Of a stretch of DNA of 64,000 nt, positions 1 to 12,069 are shown in pieces. The stretch covers positions 248,001 through 312,000 of the forward strand of contig JAETXT010000015.1 of the NCBI GenBank assembly GCA_019188255.1, in the 5' to 3' direction. Position 1 is the first letter of the stretch. Each line of letters opens with the position of its first letter. The stretch is from Verticillium longisporum (lineage: Eukaryota > Ascomycota > Sordariomycetes > Glomerellales > Plectosphaerellaceae). Below the pieces are notes generated by a model, which was not told the origin of the DNA, did not search any database, and saw nothing but the letters and a program-made list of their open reading frames with translations. The position numbers and the translations under genes were made by a program.

Positions 1-221
1 AGGTGGACTCTCCAGGTCTTGTCGGCCAATCTCGGATAGGTCACTGGGATGGGGGGCTTGGGGGGGCAGGGGCTGTGGGGGTGCGGGTGGACATTGAGTG
101 TGTAATCGTGGGGAAGTCATTCGCTCGCGCGTCCCACGGGACGTCCCTGCACTGCCCGTAGCCCTGGGGGCATGTTGGCGACTGCCATATACCATGAACT
201 AAGACATGAACTAAGCCCAAT
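1..221. other. Window edge, upstream of APH-like gene
   Basis: No gene recognised. The stretch precedes the first start codon of the APH-like gene and could hold its promoter or an earlier exon. Confidence 0.4.
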
Positions 222-1950
222 ATGTCTTTCCCCTGTGATGTTCTTATCGATAAAGGCTGGCTTGGCCTGCGACCCAACCCGATGTTGATCGTAGTGGAGG
301 TCAGAATTCCCCTGCAAACAAGCTCAGGGGGACCTGTCGACAATACCGCCTCCTGGGGCCGACAACTCTACATGTCAGGGCTGGGTCTCCAACACCACGG
401 CGAATGGCTCAAGCTGAGCTCGGCAGCAGACATAGAGACCAATCTGGTGCTTTATTTACAGCATCAGCGTGCTGCCGCCGACTTCCAGAATCATCTTTGG
501 AACCAGAGAACACAGCTCGCGTTGCTTGTCCGCAACGCTCTTCACCTTCAACCCGAGGACGGTTGCGAGATATGTTCACGCCAATCATGGATACAAGGTG
601 GATTCAACGTCTGCGTCATGGTCGCTGTCAAATCTTCTGGCAGGTCCACAACCTATGTCCTGCGCTGTCCATTCCCCCACCGGGTAGCTGAATCTCAATA
701 CCCAGGCACAATGGACGAAAAGCTCAGGTGTGAGGTTGCCACATATATTTGGATCCAAGAGCACTGCCCAGATATCCCCATCCCAAAGCTTCATGCATTT
801 GGCTTCACCGATGGGAGACAGGTTCGTTCCCCAGTCCCTTTCCCACTTACACACTTCTCACCTTTCTCAGTTCACCCAGCACGACCAAGCGTCCTTGCTC
901 GCTCGTTTTTGCCGATATATCCGACGACAAGTACACCGTCTCTTCGGCCTTTCACTCCTCTCGAACTACCATCCATCGTCCTGCCCTCCGACATCCAAAG
1001 TTGGTCACATGCTCCTCGAATACATTCGTCCCGACGTTGGTCAGATGCTTTCTACGACGTGGGAATCTTTCAAGGATGAGCCGCAGCGTAGTCGCCGTCT
1101 CTTCAAGGCGATTTCACGACTCATACTCTCGCTGGCTCGAGTGCCTCAAGCGCGGATTGGCTCCTGGCGATTCAACCCGGACGATTGCACTATTTCGCTG
1201 ACAAACCGCCCGCTCATGGTTTCGACAATGACATTCGAGCACAGTGGTACCCCGCGAATAATACAGCAAGATCAGACATATTGTTGCACGGACAGCTTTG
1301 TCGCAGACACGCTTACATTATACGACGAACATATGCGTCACAACCCGCACGCAGTCGCAGACGAGGAGGATGCCTATGAGAGGATGGCCATGAGGACGCT
1401 ACTGCGAGCTGTTTCGCACCATTTCTTGATGCGCGAACTTCGCCAGGGGCCTTTTATCTTACAATTCACTGACTTGCACCAGAGTAATATCTTTGTCGAC
1501 AACGACTGGAACATCACATATCTGGTTGACTTGGAATGGATTTGCGCTCTACCGGCAGAGATGTTATCTGTGCCATACTGGCTCACGGGCTGTAGCGTTG
1601 ACGAAATCGTGGGCGAGCAGTACGAACTCTATGACGCGACCCGCCAAACATTCTTATCCATCATGGACGAGGAAAGAACGGCCAAGCAGAAGGAACTAAC
1701 CCTTATACTCCGCAACTCATGGGAATCCAAGGGTGTATGGTTCTGGGCATCCCTGAAGTCCTTGAACGCCTGGCACTTTCTGTTCCAAGACCATATATTG
1801 CCAAAGTTCTTTGCCAATAATCAGGCAATAGCCTTGCTGAAGCCAGCCTCAAACCTCTGGCAAGAGAATGCTGAAGCGATGGCGAAGCAGAAGGCCAAGG
1901 ACGAGGAAGAGTACCGAGAAGAACTCGAACGTAACTGTAGTGTCAAATAG
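222..1950 (+). CDS. Fungal APH/choline-kinase-like family protein
   Basis: Two-exon model: 222-821 and 871-1950, joined by a 49-bp phase-0 intron (GTTCGT...CTCAG). The spliced product is about 559 aa. It matches the large fungal family annotated as aminoglycoside phosphotransferase-like. The N-terminal half carries the SWIQGGFNVC glycine-rich strand and the block from YPGTMDEKL to IPKLHAFGF. The C-terminal half carries the kinase-like catalytic loop FTDLHQSNIFVDN near 1467-1503, with TD-L-H and N present, followed by the DLEW metal-binding motif. Known family members are rarely characterised, so the substrate is unknown and antibiotic resistance should not be inferred. The start is uncertain: the first 60-90 residues look unlike relatives, and an acceptor-like TTTATTTACAG lies at about 449-459, so the true N-terminus may be spliced differently. 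Confidence 0.8.
822..870 (+). other. Intron of APH-like gene
   Basis: GTTCGT donor and CTTTCTCAG acceptor. It is phase 0 and restores GFTDGRQ-FTQHDQ across the two reading frames. Confidence 0.8.
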
Positions 1951-3329
1951 TTAGACATTCTAGGAGGACAGTTGGTGGGATAGCAAAACCATGCACCTTG
2001 CTAATTCTTGCCGTCCTTCTTTTTTCCCCTCCGCCTTCTCGCCGCATCACCCGAGGAGATGACTTGCTGGAAGTCCTTTGCTTTACCTTGCACCGCGATT
2101 TGTGCGTCCTTCACGGGTGCCTCGGCACCGATACGTTCTTTAGCTTCTTTCGCTTCCCCAGTCGAATGGGTCCAGCGCGTTGGATCCTCATCGTGATCAG
2201 GCGTTTTTGTGATGGGGTTGGTCCTCGAATGGTGTGGAAGGTGGGAGAAGACGACTTCCACACGAGGCGGGGTCAGGCTGCCATGCAACCAAGGCCAACC
2301 TTGAAGCGCAGTGCATTCGCCAGTGGTCAAGTTGCTCTACAGTCACGTGCGCAATTTGTTGTTTGGGCCTCAGCCCAAAACTACGGAGACCAGGGCCGAA
2401 CTGGCTGGTACTACCCATTCGCAGTGGGCTCTGCTGTTTGAGGCGTCTGACACCATCGGCAGGGGAAACCGAATCCTGAATTTCAGTCGTTAACATGGTG
2501 GAGAACATGTTCGGGCTCGAGGGTTCGGTTTCGCCTGACGACCCATAGCACCCAATGGTCTAGTCATGTTTAAGAAGGGCTTAGCGGTGAATTCAATGGT
2601 TAGTCCAAGTCTAAATCGCTTCGAATCTATGACATTGCGACCCGTAACCCACCCAAGGGATGCTGCTGATCGCCTGCCAAACGGGGAAGAGACGTGCATT
2701 TGGTTTGCAAGGCGCACTTAACCACCTCGGGGGGGCTACAGGCCATTGCCAGCGCTAGGGCGGCAGCGATGTTCGATCCGAACTCCGCATAACCAGAGGT
2801 CCGCCCCTGACTTGAGTGGGCAAGTTGGAGGCGACGTAGGTGAGGTTGCACAGGCCACTCTTGCAGGCGGTGACTACCGCGCCGTCGCGTAACCTGAAGA
2901 TTTTAGATCTGGAGAAGGCATGGCGCTCCTTTCAGGGATGGGCTATTATGGTTGCCCCGCCAACCAATGAGGCCCTTGCTAGCAGCCCCCATAATTCGTG
3001 AGCTCTTCAGAGCACTCATCGCTCCTTGATCTTGAATTGTTCCCGGCAAGTATCCTGAAACCTCAGACTCGCTGCAGCGAGCTATGAAATCATTATCATC
3101 CCCGTGAGCAGTCGTACACTGTTGTCATCAACTGGTTGCACTCATTCGGCGAGGCTCCGCCCGACAAGGTGGCATGTCATGACGCTACCACTGCATCTCA
3201 TCAGGACTGTACACGCGCAAACCTCGAAAGTGCACTCACGACTCACTTGGCTTGGCTCTCTACGACAATTGCAAGACAGGTCCTGACACTCCCGGAAACG
3301 TCGTCACGGATAACGTTTGACGTTCAGCC
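1951..3329. other. Gene-free stretch between APH-like and HNH genes
   Basis: No recognisable gene. Minus-strand open frames at 2001-2508 end in a lysine/arginine-rich tail (RRRRGKKKDGKN) but show no family motif and no convincing splice structure. They could be the remains of a hypothetical gene. Confidence 0.4.
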
Positions 3330-4864
3330 ATGTCGAGCGCTGCAGTCACGCCTTCCATGCGGGCGGTCGGATGGAATGTACATTTCACTGCAGGACACGA
3401 AGACGACCCAGGTGCTTTCGCTGGGATTTATCAAGTCCCAGGGAGCGATTTGGTGACCTTTCGCCAAGTTTGCGACGAGCTGCGCCTCTGCTTCAAGTTA
3501 CCGAACGATCCACGCAACGAGAGTCACGAAGTCGATCTCGACCCATGGTCCAACGTTGCTTTCGCTCTTGTCGACCAAACGGATTGGTCAAGGTCGTCAA
3601 TGCCCTTGCAGTCATTTGTGACGCAGCACGACCTGGATCAATCCGTACCGAGTCTTTCGCCATTGCGCCCGAAGGAACAGAATGTCCTGAGATACCATCT
3701 TGTCTACCACAGGAGCTGCAATCTGCCTTCCAGTTCCTCACTAGAAACTCATCTACAAGGTAGCTTGGCATAATTACTTGCCCTGGTCCTTCTCTCGAAC
3801 TTTGATGAACCGATTCCTAGCGAGATGTGCTCGACAACTCCCTGACCCTATTCGCCTTCGCGATCCTCGATACTTGCCGTTGAACAAAACGCCTTCTGAT
3901 CCAAGACTCACAGTGATGCCGTTACGACGATTCCTCACAGCCCGCTCTCAATCCCCTTCCAAACGATCCGTTTCTGGCTCTAACTCGCCTAGTCGTGATG
4001 ACTTAGCGGACGCTAATGAGAATCTTCACGATATGCTTGTTCCTGCTAGCATGAAGATAGACTTTGAGGCGGCGAAAAAGGTCATGAGTGAATTCAAGGC
4101 CTCGTGTCTCAATAGAGGAACTTCTTGTGCCGTCTCCGACAAAGGAGAGACCTGGTGTCCAGGCCTGCCATATTGTCCCTCAGCAGCATTACCACCTTTA
4201 TCCAAGGCAATATGCTGATGACAATAGCTTTGGAGAAGATGTTTCGTATCGACTTCAACAAGCCTGGCAGCGTACTTGGAGTTCCAGGAATGGCATACTG
4301 ATGATGAAGCATCTTCACGAGTTTTTCGACGCACGACTCTTCTCTATCCACCCAGATACGCTTCGTGTTCGAGTGTATGTGCCTTATGACGACCTGATGG
4401 AGTTCAACGGTCGGACAGCATCGGTGCCGGCGTCCATTGATCGCAAGGCCCTCCGGCATCATTACGAGATGTGCTGCATTGAGAATATGGCAGCTGAGAG
4501 ACCGATTTCACATGTTGCATCACCGAGCACAAGCAGATTGGGCACATCAGGGACGGGCACGCCGCTCCGTGCGAGAACAGAGCTACCCGCGACGCCAGGC
4601 TCCAGAACCGCGCCTTCGGAGACCATCGGTGGCAAGACAGGCGACCCATCTAAGAGACCGCGATCGACCTATCCTGACAGAAGTCTGCCAAGAGACGCTC
4701 TTGAATGGGGCGCATTTGCTGACGAAGCGGAAGCCGCCGAGAGAGGGCGGAAACGTAGGGGACCGGAAGACTGCTTGGTCGATGAGGCCTGCTCACAGAG
4801 TGATTGGATCGTTCCGGAGGGACGTCATATTGAAACTATGCCAATCGATGATGCCAATCTATAG
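3330..4864 (+). CDS. Fungal HNH-endonuclease-like domain protein, apparent frameshift
   Basis: Exon 1 is 3330-3759 and a 61-bp phase-1 intron (3760-3820, GTAGCT...TCCTAG) joins it to 3821 onward. The C-terminal half contains the fungal HNH_2-type domain: ACHIVPQQHYH gives the first His, SRNGILMMKHLHEFFD gives the Asn and second His, and ARLFSIHPDTLRVRVYVPYD and HHYEMCCIENM are typical of the family. A serine/proline/arginine-rich tail with a KRRG basic patch follows. The frame carrying the CAVSDKGE region (position mod 3 = 1) and the frame carrying the HNH motif (mod 3 = 2) meet at about 4140-4165, with no room for an intron, so one extra base or two missing bases must be assumed. The family is common in Sordariomycetes; whether these proteins cut DNA is not established. 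Either this copy is broken or the sequence has a local error. Confidence 0.75.
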
Positions 4865-5948
4865 AGGAGGCTCAATAGTCAGATTTAAGTATAAGACAGT
4901 GAAATCACCTCCGAACCATGAGGGTGGCTGAATCGGGCTAAGGAAGTACTAGCACGCAGCGCGGGCTGACCTTCAGACGTTTGGTTTTACAGCATGTGTA
5001 TGACACAACAGCATGACACAACATCCCTGATAGATAAAGAACTTCAAACTCCGAGGCTCGCGATTGATCTGTGGATTGTTTAAGAGCATTCTTTTTGACT
5101 ACTTCTAACTAGTTGCGTGGAACAATTACGCCCCTCAAGAGATTGATGTGCTTCCAATCAGAAGACGTGCTCATGTTGAGAGGGCTTCATTGCTTATGTA
5201 AACCCCAATTCAGTACTTTAGCTATGCTTGCGAGCTCTGAATAGGTAGGGTAAGTGATATAAGACTTATAATATAATCAATACTATCTCCCTAAACTACT
5301 ACTACCTACGTAAGTCAGATATACCTATCTAATTTACCGATTACGTAAGCCGTGATTCACGTGCTCCTAAGAGCTATGAATCCTAGCTACGGTAATCCCC
5401 CGGTAATCACTATATCGGTGATTACCGCTCTAGGGAATCCCCTAACATTAGTTCAATACTAGCTCTCTTTTCTTTATAGATAGAATAGCCGTAAGAATTA
5501 ACACTAGGAGCTATTACTAGGGTTAATTGCCGCTCTAACGCGCCTATAATCTCTAGTCTCTAGCACGTTAGATCGGCTCAGCTCTGTAATGAACTTCCCT
5601 GACCCGTAGCTCTTGTATAAACCTTGCTCTGGCATTGCTGGAAACGGCAATTGCATGCATGCATTTGGCAGCGAACCTATCACGTGCGGTGACCAGCTGA
5701 AAAGCGCCATGGACCCCACCACACCATACTTCCCTTGGAAAGGCACAGGGGCCGACGGCTGGATAGCGCCTGGCAAGCTCTCGGGTGGGGTGGGAATCGC
5801 GCCTTTCAGGTCAACCTCCATCGCCCCAGACACCATCATCGAAGTATCTCACAACCCCAACTGTCAGGCCAGCTCATTCTCGACATCATGCCTCGAGCCA
5901 GCTCTCCATTGAGCGGCCTACCATACACAGTTTATCTGAAGCACGAGA
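4865..5948. other. Intergenic, mostly AT-rich block
   Basis: From about 4980 to 5560 the base composition drops to AT-rich, TA-dinucleotide-rich sequence with short repeated words such as CGGTAATC and CTAGGAGCTA. No coding frame is seen. Composition and the palindrome described separately suggest a degraded transposable element, although no protein domain proves it. From about 5620 the sequence returns to normal GC and serves as the upstream region of the homeobox gene. Confidence 0.5.
5392..5436. repeat. Palindromic repeat in AT-rich block
   Basis: CGGTAATCAC (5401-5410) and GTGATTACCG (5418-5427) are perfect inverted 10-mers with a 7-bp spacer. A third CGGTAATC lies directly upstream at about 5390. 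This looks like the terminal-repeat remnant of a small DNA element. Confidence 0.6.
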
Positions 5949-8440
5949 ATGGCTGACCATACCCCTCCCAACGACACCTTCCCCCATCCTCAAGGCCCAG
6001 GATCACCAACCCACGTTGATCCAGGCCTGCTCACCTTCGTCACACATGCCGATCCCATCATCAGCTTCGACAATGACCTCCAGACGCAGCAAGCTGTACA
6101 TGATCCAGATGGGGTGTCGGCTGCCGGGGCCGGCGAAGGAGCAACTTTCGGTGCCACTCCTGCGGCCACGATAGACGCCAATCCCTTGGGTGACCGTCCA
6201 ACAAAGGTTTTCAATCGCTTTACAGCCAGCTCCGTCAGAGTACTCAGAAATTGGATCGCCGCCCATGAGGAATACCCCTACGCCTCACCGAAGGACCTCG
6301 AAATGCTCCAGGACAAAACCGGCCTCACCAAGCTGCAGGTGACCAACTGGCTCGCCAACACCCGGCGACGTTCCAAACTCCGATCCTCTCAATCTTCTTC
6401 ACCCGTCGTCTCGTCCGAAACGACACACAGGGAAGGAGTGCCAATCGAGATTCCCTCGCGACGACCAACGCCGGTGCCTTTCGAACAGATGAACATTCTG
6501 CAGCGATGGGAAAGCTCGCCACCGGAACACGAAGCGGCAGACATGTCGGATATCTCCCGCGCCATCGCCGCTGCTTCCCAGTCGCCTCGCATGCCGTACT
6601 ACTCACACGCGTCCGATCAATCTTCGGACAACGCGTCGTCAATCAGCAGTGCTGGCCGACCTCGTTCCAGCAGAGGATCGGGCTCTCGAGCGTCATCTCG
6701 AAATTCCGCCATCTCCTCTACAGCAAGGGTCAACCGTCGGCGTAGGCGAGCACCTGCGCGACGCCAACGAAACAGCAGGCCAAGTCTGATCCGTGCATGT
6801 CACATGTATCAGTGCACTTTCTGCATCGAAACCTTCAAGCTCAAGTACGACTGGCAGCGCCACGAGAAGTCGCTTCACCTGTCACTCGAGGAATGGATCT
6901 GCTCACCAACTGGAGCCACCGCTGTCCACCCAGACACGAGCATCGAACTTTGCGTATACTGCGGAGCAGCCGACCCGGACGCGGCGCACGTCAATCAGCA
7001 CAACCACGCCGCTTGCCTCGATAGATCGCTCCCAGACCGGACCTACTACCGCAAAGACCACCTGCAGCAGCACCTCAAGCTGGTGCATGGCTGCAAGTTC
7101 ATGAAGTGGCCGATGGACCAATGGAAAGTCTCAGGCCGAGAAATACGGTCGCGATGCGGGTTTTGCGATGCCACCCTGACATCCTGGGATGCCCGTGTTG
7201 ATCACCTTGCAGCACACTTCAAGAGTGGAAACACCATGGACGACTGGAAGGGGACTGGGGGTTTGATCCACAGGTCGTCGAAACGGTCGAAAACGCAATG
7301 CCGCCATGTGAGTAGCCCCCTCTGAGAAGCCCTGGTCCCTTGCTTACCCGCCAGACCTTATCCACTACGAGCAGAAGTCGCCGCTCCCCATATCGTCCAT
7401 GACAGGACCTCCCGATACACCAACCAGCGCGTACGAGCTCGTTAAGCTGGAACTGGAGCACTACATGCGCAACTACCTCGACACTAACGGCAGCTTTCCC
7501 TCAGACCAAGAGCTCCAATTTGAAGGTTGCTCCATCATCTTTGGTGCTGAAGTCTTGTCCCCCTTTTCGCTGCCATCATCGGCGTCGTGGTTGCGGGACG
7601 TCTTCATGGCTTCCGAAACGTCCAATGCGGCTCGACTTCTTCCCATGCAACAAGTCGCCAAGTCACGATTGACAAAGCTCACGATCAACGGCAAGAGTAA
7701 CATCTTTGACAATTGCGAACTTGAGCTTGAGATGCATCAGCGTATCGTCATGCATGGAGCTCTCGGCCTCGTCTTGTCCGACTACACGCTGCAACAAGAG
7801 GCATCTGAGATTCTCGAGAGCGTCGAGACTTGCTCGCCCAATCCCTCCAAGCTGTTCAAAGACTTCCTGCTGCGACTCATCTGGGGATCGAGCAAGTGGC
7901 TGGAGCCTCTTCGCCAGCGGGACCGGCAGCTCTCCACAGATGAGCCGCGAGGCATTCTTGCATTTGCACACCAAAGAGACACCGGCCACACTCCTCTGGA
8001 CCAAAAGCCCCCAGAAGTCTGGCCTGAGGTTTGGCCTCAGAAGGGCGCCGAACCCTTGTCGAGTTCATTCTTGACGAGCACGCTGCTGAGCTCCGGCCAA
8101 TCTTTGCGCGGCGGTGACGGCATGCCCTTCCTTTTGAACGACCATAACAGCTATAGCAGGCTGACGGCAGGCTTGACGCGGTTTGTGGTGAGTGCCATGT
8201 CGTCGAACAACCCAAAGAGGCATGTGCCTACGGACGAAGAGATTCAGTACGAAGCCCGTTGGCTGTGGTACGACAGGTGAGTCTGACGTCGTTCTCGTGG
8301 GAGCACATCTTGGCAACAGTACGCTGACTGTATCAAGTGATGACCCGTGGGACCAAACCCCTGCTGATAACACCGAGTGGCTTCGCGAGTTTAAACGCGG
8401 CGTTGGGCTGCTACAACAGGATAGTGTCGAAGCATTATAA
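5949..8440 (+). CDS. Homeobox plus C2H2 zinc-finger transcription factor, one-base frameshift
   Basis: Model: 5949-7307, 7355-8276, 8338-8440, about 780 aa after correction. A TALE/KN-type homeodomain lies at residues 85-145, with the recognition helix NWLANTRRR. A serine-rich linker and an RRRRR basic patch follow, then C2H2-like fingers: YQCTFC...RHEKSLH at about residue 287, a Cys/His block around CVYCGAADP, and CGFCDATL...HLAAHF. The C-terminal half (LKLELEHYM, DDPWDQTPADNTEWL) matches the same fungal family. After MDDWK the frame is lost for the rest of exon 1; shifting by one base at 7249-7260 (AAGGGGACTGGGGG) restores DWGFDPQVVETVENAMPPYLI across the phase-1 intron 7308-7354. The second intron is 8277-8337, phase 2. 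A DNA-binding regulator is likely; its targets are unknown. Confidence 0.85.
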
Positions 8441-10080
8441 GCCGACAGCAAGCATCGTACAATTCAGATGCAACATGACCACCGCTAACAGTTGACGATC
8501 GAAGAGGTGTCTCTTCCATATGGCTGACACCTTGTACACCAGCAAACATGACACGAATTCGTCGTCATGCTGATGCATTCAACGTGGAAAGGGAGCATCG
8601 GGATTCCCGGGACTCAGCATCTTTCAACCTCGCTGTATAACGATTCTTAGCGTGGGCCGCGAGTGCCTCGACATTGTCTCCAAGGTTATGCGACACTATC
8701 ATTTACTAGAGCGACTTTGAGTAGTAACACCAGTGATGTGGCTTCACGAGCGACAATGTATACTAGCAGAAGAGTACGATGCTCCCCGGACCTGCGTCAC
8801 TCAGCCCCTCGGTACAGTGACCATGCCCTACACAGCCAGGTAGTCCCAAACTGCTCACGAAGTATGCCGAGGCAGTCAAGTGTAATTCAGGATGGGAGAG
8901 ATCAACAACAGCTCTGCTTCCGCTGCAATGCAAACAAAGGTCAACTCATCGGCGAGTGCTCATCAAGAAACGCAGTTGTCCGAGTGGTGCGGTATCCTCA
9001 AAGTCTGTGACCAGGAGCTTATCCAACAGGCAGAGTGGGGGCGTCTGAACCGCATCGTGGAAACCTGCAAGGTGCCCGCTGGCAACTATCAGTGCGTCGC
9101 ATGGCACCAATCGTCGGAGGCTTGTCTGGTAATTGATAGGCTCTGTTGGTGCTGGGGGCAGGCCGTTCGCAGTGGTTGGCCCGGCCTGCGCAAGACTGCT
9201 GCACCTACGTGGGATTAGGCTACGTGGTATCACAGGCCCGGCGCAACCAGAAACAGGGGCTTGAGGGGCTAACGAAAGGCACACACCCACAGTTGATTGA
9301 CGAAGATGGCATGGTAGCTGGCATCATAGCTACATGGTACCTTGCTGGAGGTAGACAAGCACCATGAAAGACATCAAGGTCATGCTTGGTCGGCATCAGC
9401 TGCCAGTTGACTGCTCGTGATAGCCCCATGGTGTTGAGGTTGCCCGGCCAGGTAGCCTCAGCATGATCCGCCTTCACTACATGACGAATAGATGAGAGCA
9501 ACATTTGATTGCTCGCCAGGGTGCTTCAAGGTATGAACAACATCAACGCAATTATTCTTGGCTCCCGACATTGTCAACCTTCTGTGCGTGTCTTCCCCGC
9601 ACCTAACCTCCCTCCCGCTGGCTGCCGAGTCATTCAACAACCTTCTCGCCCGGTCATATTCCAGTTGCTGGCCAGTCACTGGCATGATTAGCTTGCGGGG
9701 AAGGCGAGGATGGCAGCCATCGGATAACGCCCAGGTCACGACCCTGCTCGGCTTGATCTCGATGCTCTGGAGTAAGGACGATAGCCGAGCCGCTGGAAGA
9801 TGGCCGAGAACGGGGTGGGTTGGAGATCTTACCGAGGTGTAGTATGTTCGTTCGCCGGGTAGACGAGGTGCAGTGGTCACCATTCAATGCTCCCCAGTGT
9901 CTTCCTCGCCCAGCATGTTAGTGCTGCAACATTTGACGGTTGGTCATCTTTGTATCACGCACTGTGCCGGTCGAAGAGAGATAAATGGGTGCTCGAGCGC
10001 CTGTTGCCTACTAGAGTACCGATCATACATAGTACATGTAACGGCAGAGCCCTCAATGCAACCTTGCCATCGCAGCCAGC

Positions 10081-10125
10081 TACTGTCTCATTGACTACTG
10101 TCTCATTGACTACTGTCTCATCGAC
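10081..10125. repeat. 3 x 15-bp tandem repeat
   Basis: The unit TACTGTCTCATTGAC occurs twice perfectly and a third time with one change (T to C). It is non-coding. Confidence 0.9.
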
Positions 10126-10589
10126 ACGCGAGCGAACGGGCAACTCGAAGGAGCACAGGCCGCAGCGGGGTAGCGTTCGACTCAGCCCTGTGCTATCTTT
10201 ATCTTATCAATCGGCGAAAATGACGCAGCGGCCGATTCGGGGTCCTCCAGCGCTCGAGGCCCCTAATTCTGGAATCTTCCAGCGGCGGACACCTCCACCG
10301 CTTACCGCTTAGAAATGCTCCGGCGGGTCGGCGCGCCTAGCGTACAAGTTACTGCTTGCGCGATCGCAACGCCGTGGCCTCTGAAGTGAAAGGTCCCGGT
10401 GGTTGACGTGCTTCACCGAATGGCCGTCTGAAAAGGGGGTTCCGCTTGACGCGTGCATTATCTGGCAAGGAGCTCTCGTTCCTCCTTCGACGCCTTCCTC
10501 GCCCCGACTGCTTGTTAGACTGGCGACATTCGCCCTCTGCAGCCTCGCCGCACTTCGAACCACATCCATCACCTGTCCGTCTGCACGAT

Positions 10590-10599
10590 TTATATATAT
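10590..10599 (+). promoter_or_regulatory. TATA-like run before CHIP-like gene
   Basis: TTATATATAT lies about 105 bp upstream of the chosen ATG at 10702, a plausible TATA position for a short leader. There is no experimental support. Confidence 0.35.
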
Positions 10600-10701
10600 C
10601 CGAAGGGGCCGACAATTGTCTGGGGCCCACCGACTTGTCTCTGTCTCGAAAAAAAAAGAACAATTTTCAAAGTCGATCTGCAACGAGCAACACATTCGAC
10701 C

Positions 10702-11651
10702 ATGGCGGAAGCAAGGGCGGCGCAGCTTAAGGAGGAGGGCAACCGCCACTTCCAAAAGGGCGACTACATCAATGCCGAGGGGTGCTACTCCAAAGGGTTC
10801 GTCATGGCATCTCGCTCCGACCGCAGGCCGCGCAGCTGACAAGCCAGGATCATCGCCGACCCCAAGAACCAGAACCTCTACACGAACCGCGCCATGGCCC
10901 GCCTCAAGCTCAACTACTGGGATGCCGTCGTCGCCGACTGCCGAGACGCCCTCGCCCTCAACGCCGCCAACATGAAGGCCTCGTACTACCTGGCCCAGGC
11001 CCTCGTGTCGCTGCAGGACTTTGACGGCGCCATCAACGCCGCCATGCGCGCACACGGCCTCTGCATCGAGACGGGCGACAGGTCGCTCGCGGCCGTCACG
11101 GCGCTGGTGCTGCGCTGCAAGAAGGAGAGGTGGGAGCACAACGAGAAGAGGCGCAAGAGGGAGGACCAGTATCTCGAGGTCGACGTCGTCGAGACGATGG
11201 AGCGCGAGAAAGAGAGGGCACTTGCCGCGACGGAGAGCGAGGGCGAGAGGGGTGACGTGGCGGCCGAGTGGGACGCCAAGATTACTGACATCCGGAGGGT
11301 TTTCGAGACGGCGAGGGCCAAGGGCGAGCAGAGGCGCGAGGTCCCCGACTGGCTGATTGACGACATTACCTTTAACGTTTTCGTTGATCCATGGGTTGTC
11401 AGTGCTGCCCCTGACGCTCCCTCTTTTTTTCTTCCTCTTCTTCCTCGTCTTCTCGTTCTGACTAACTGCGCCTGCAGACCAAGACGGGCAAATCCTACGA
11501 GAGAGCATCCATCATGGAGCACCTGCGCCGCCATCCGAGTGACCCCCTCACGAGGGAGCCGCTTCAGCTCGCCGAGCTGCGCCCGAACCTGGCACTGAGA
11601 CAGGCGGCCGAGGAATTCCTGAACGAGAACGGCTGGGCCGCTGATTGGTGA
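10702..11651 (+). CDS. CHIP/STUB1-like TPR and U-box E3 ubiquitin ligase
   Basis: Exons 10702-10796, 10848-11397 and 11478-11651 encode 272 aa, close to the CHIP family length. TPR helices fill residues 1 to about 110 (LKEEGNRHFQKGDYINAEGCY, then NLYTNRAMARLKL and NMKASYYLAQAL). A charged coiled-coil-like linker follows (KERWEHNEKRRKRE). The U-box is C-terminal: FNVFVDP joins TKTGKSYERASIMEHL, then DPLTREPL and NLALRQAAEEFL. CHIP proteins bind Hsp70/Hsp90 tails with the TPR and ubiquitinate chaperone clients with the U-box. Oddity: the donor at 11398 (GTCAGT) gives DPWVTKTG, where relatives usually have DPVV; an alternative donor at 11395 removes one Val. Both keep the frame. Confidence 0.9.
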
Positions 11652-12069
11652 GCGGTGCATGAGTCGAGGCTTGAAGTACATGGGGCGTGAATGCCATCTT
11701 TTTTTTTTTTCTCTTTCCAGCGATTCCTTGGCATATCTAGTCTGTTCAGCATAGCATGGCATGGCGTTTGGGCCTCGACAGAACTTCAACGAGGCAGTAC
11801 AAACATGGTGAAGGAAAGATGCTCCTCTTTTCGTCGATGGTGTCAACCTCATCACAGTGCAAAAACTGGTCGATATTACTTCGCACGGTAGACGATGAAT
11901 TGTCGCTTTGCCCACCCCCTCATCAGGGCGAAGCTCGACTGTTTACTCCAACCACACGCGCATTGGCTCCAACGAGGCTTGCTTTGTATACTCCTCGCGC
12001 AAACTAATCGTCAACGGTCGCCGCCGACTCTGGACGAAACGCCGCGGGTTCTGTCTGGGAAGAAGCTCC
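11652..12069. other. Short intergenic region before HET gene
   Basis: Contains a T-rich tract at about 11699-11712 just past the CHIP stop. The HET frame stays open upstream to an ATG at 11908, but the extra 54 residues do not look like HET-family sequence. Confidence 0.45.

Larger units (their letters stand above)
8441..10701. other. Gene-free stretch upstream of CHIP-like gene
   Basis: No gene recognised. Short open frames on both strands (for example 8892-9218 and 9458-9883) lack motifs and splice logic. The only structure is a 3 x 15-bp tandem repeat at 10081-10125 and a TATA-like run near 10590. The last few hundred bases are the CHIP promoter and leader. Confidence 0.5.

Noticed and set aside
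10309..11508. 399-codon minus-strand frame
   Set aside because: It is antisense to the CHIP-like gene; the GC-rich third codon positions of the real gene create it. No motif.
11908..12069. Upstream start of the HET protein
   Set aside because: The frame is open, but the 54 extra residues do not match HET-family N-termini, which start close to the domain.
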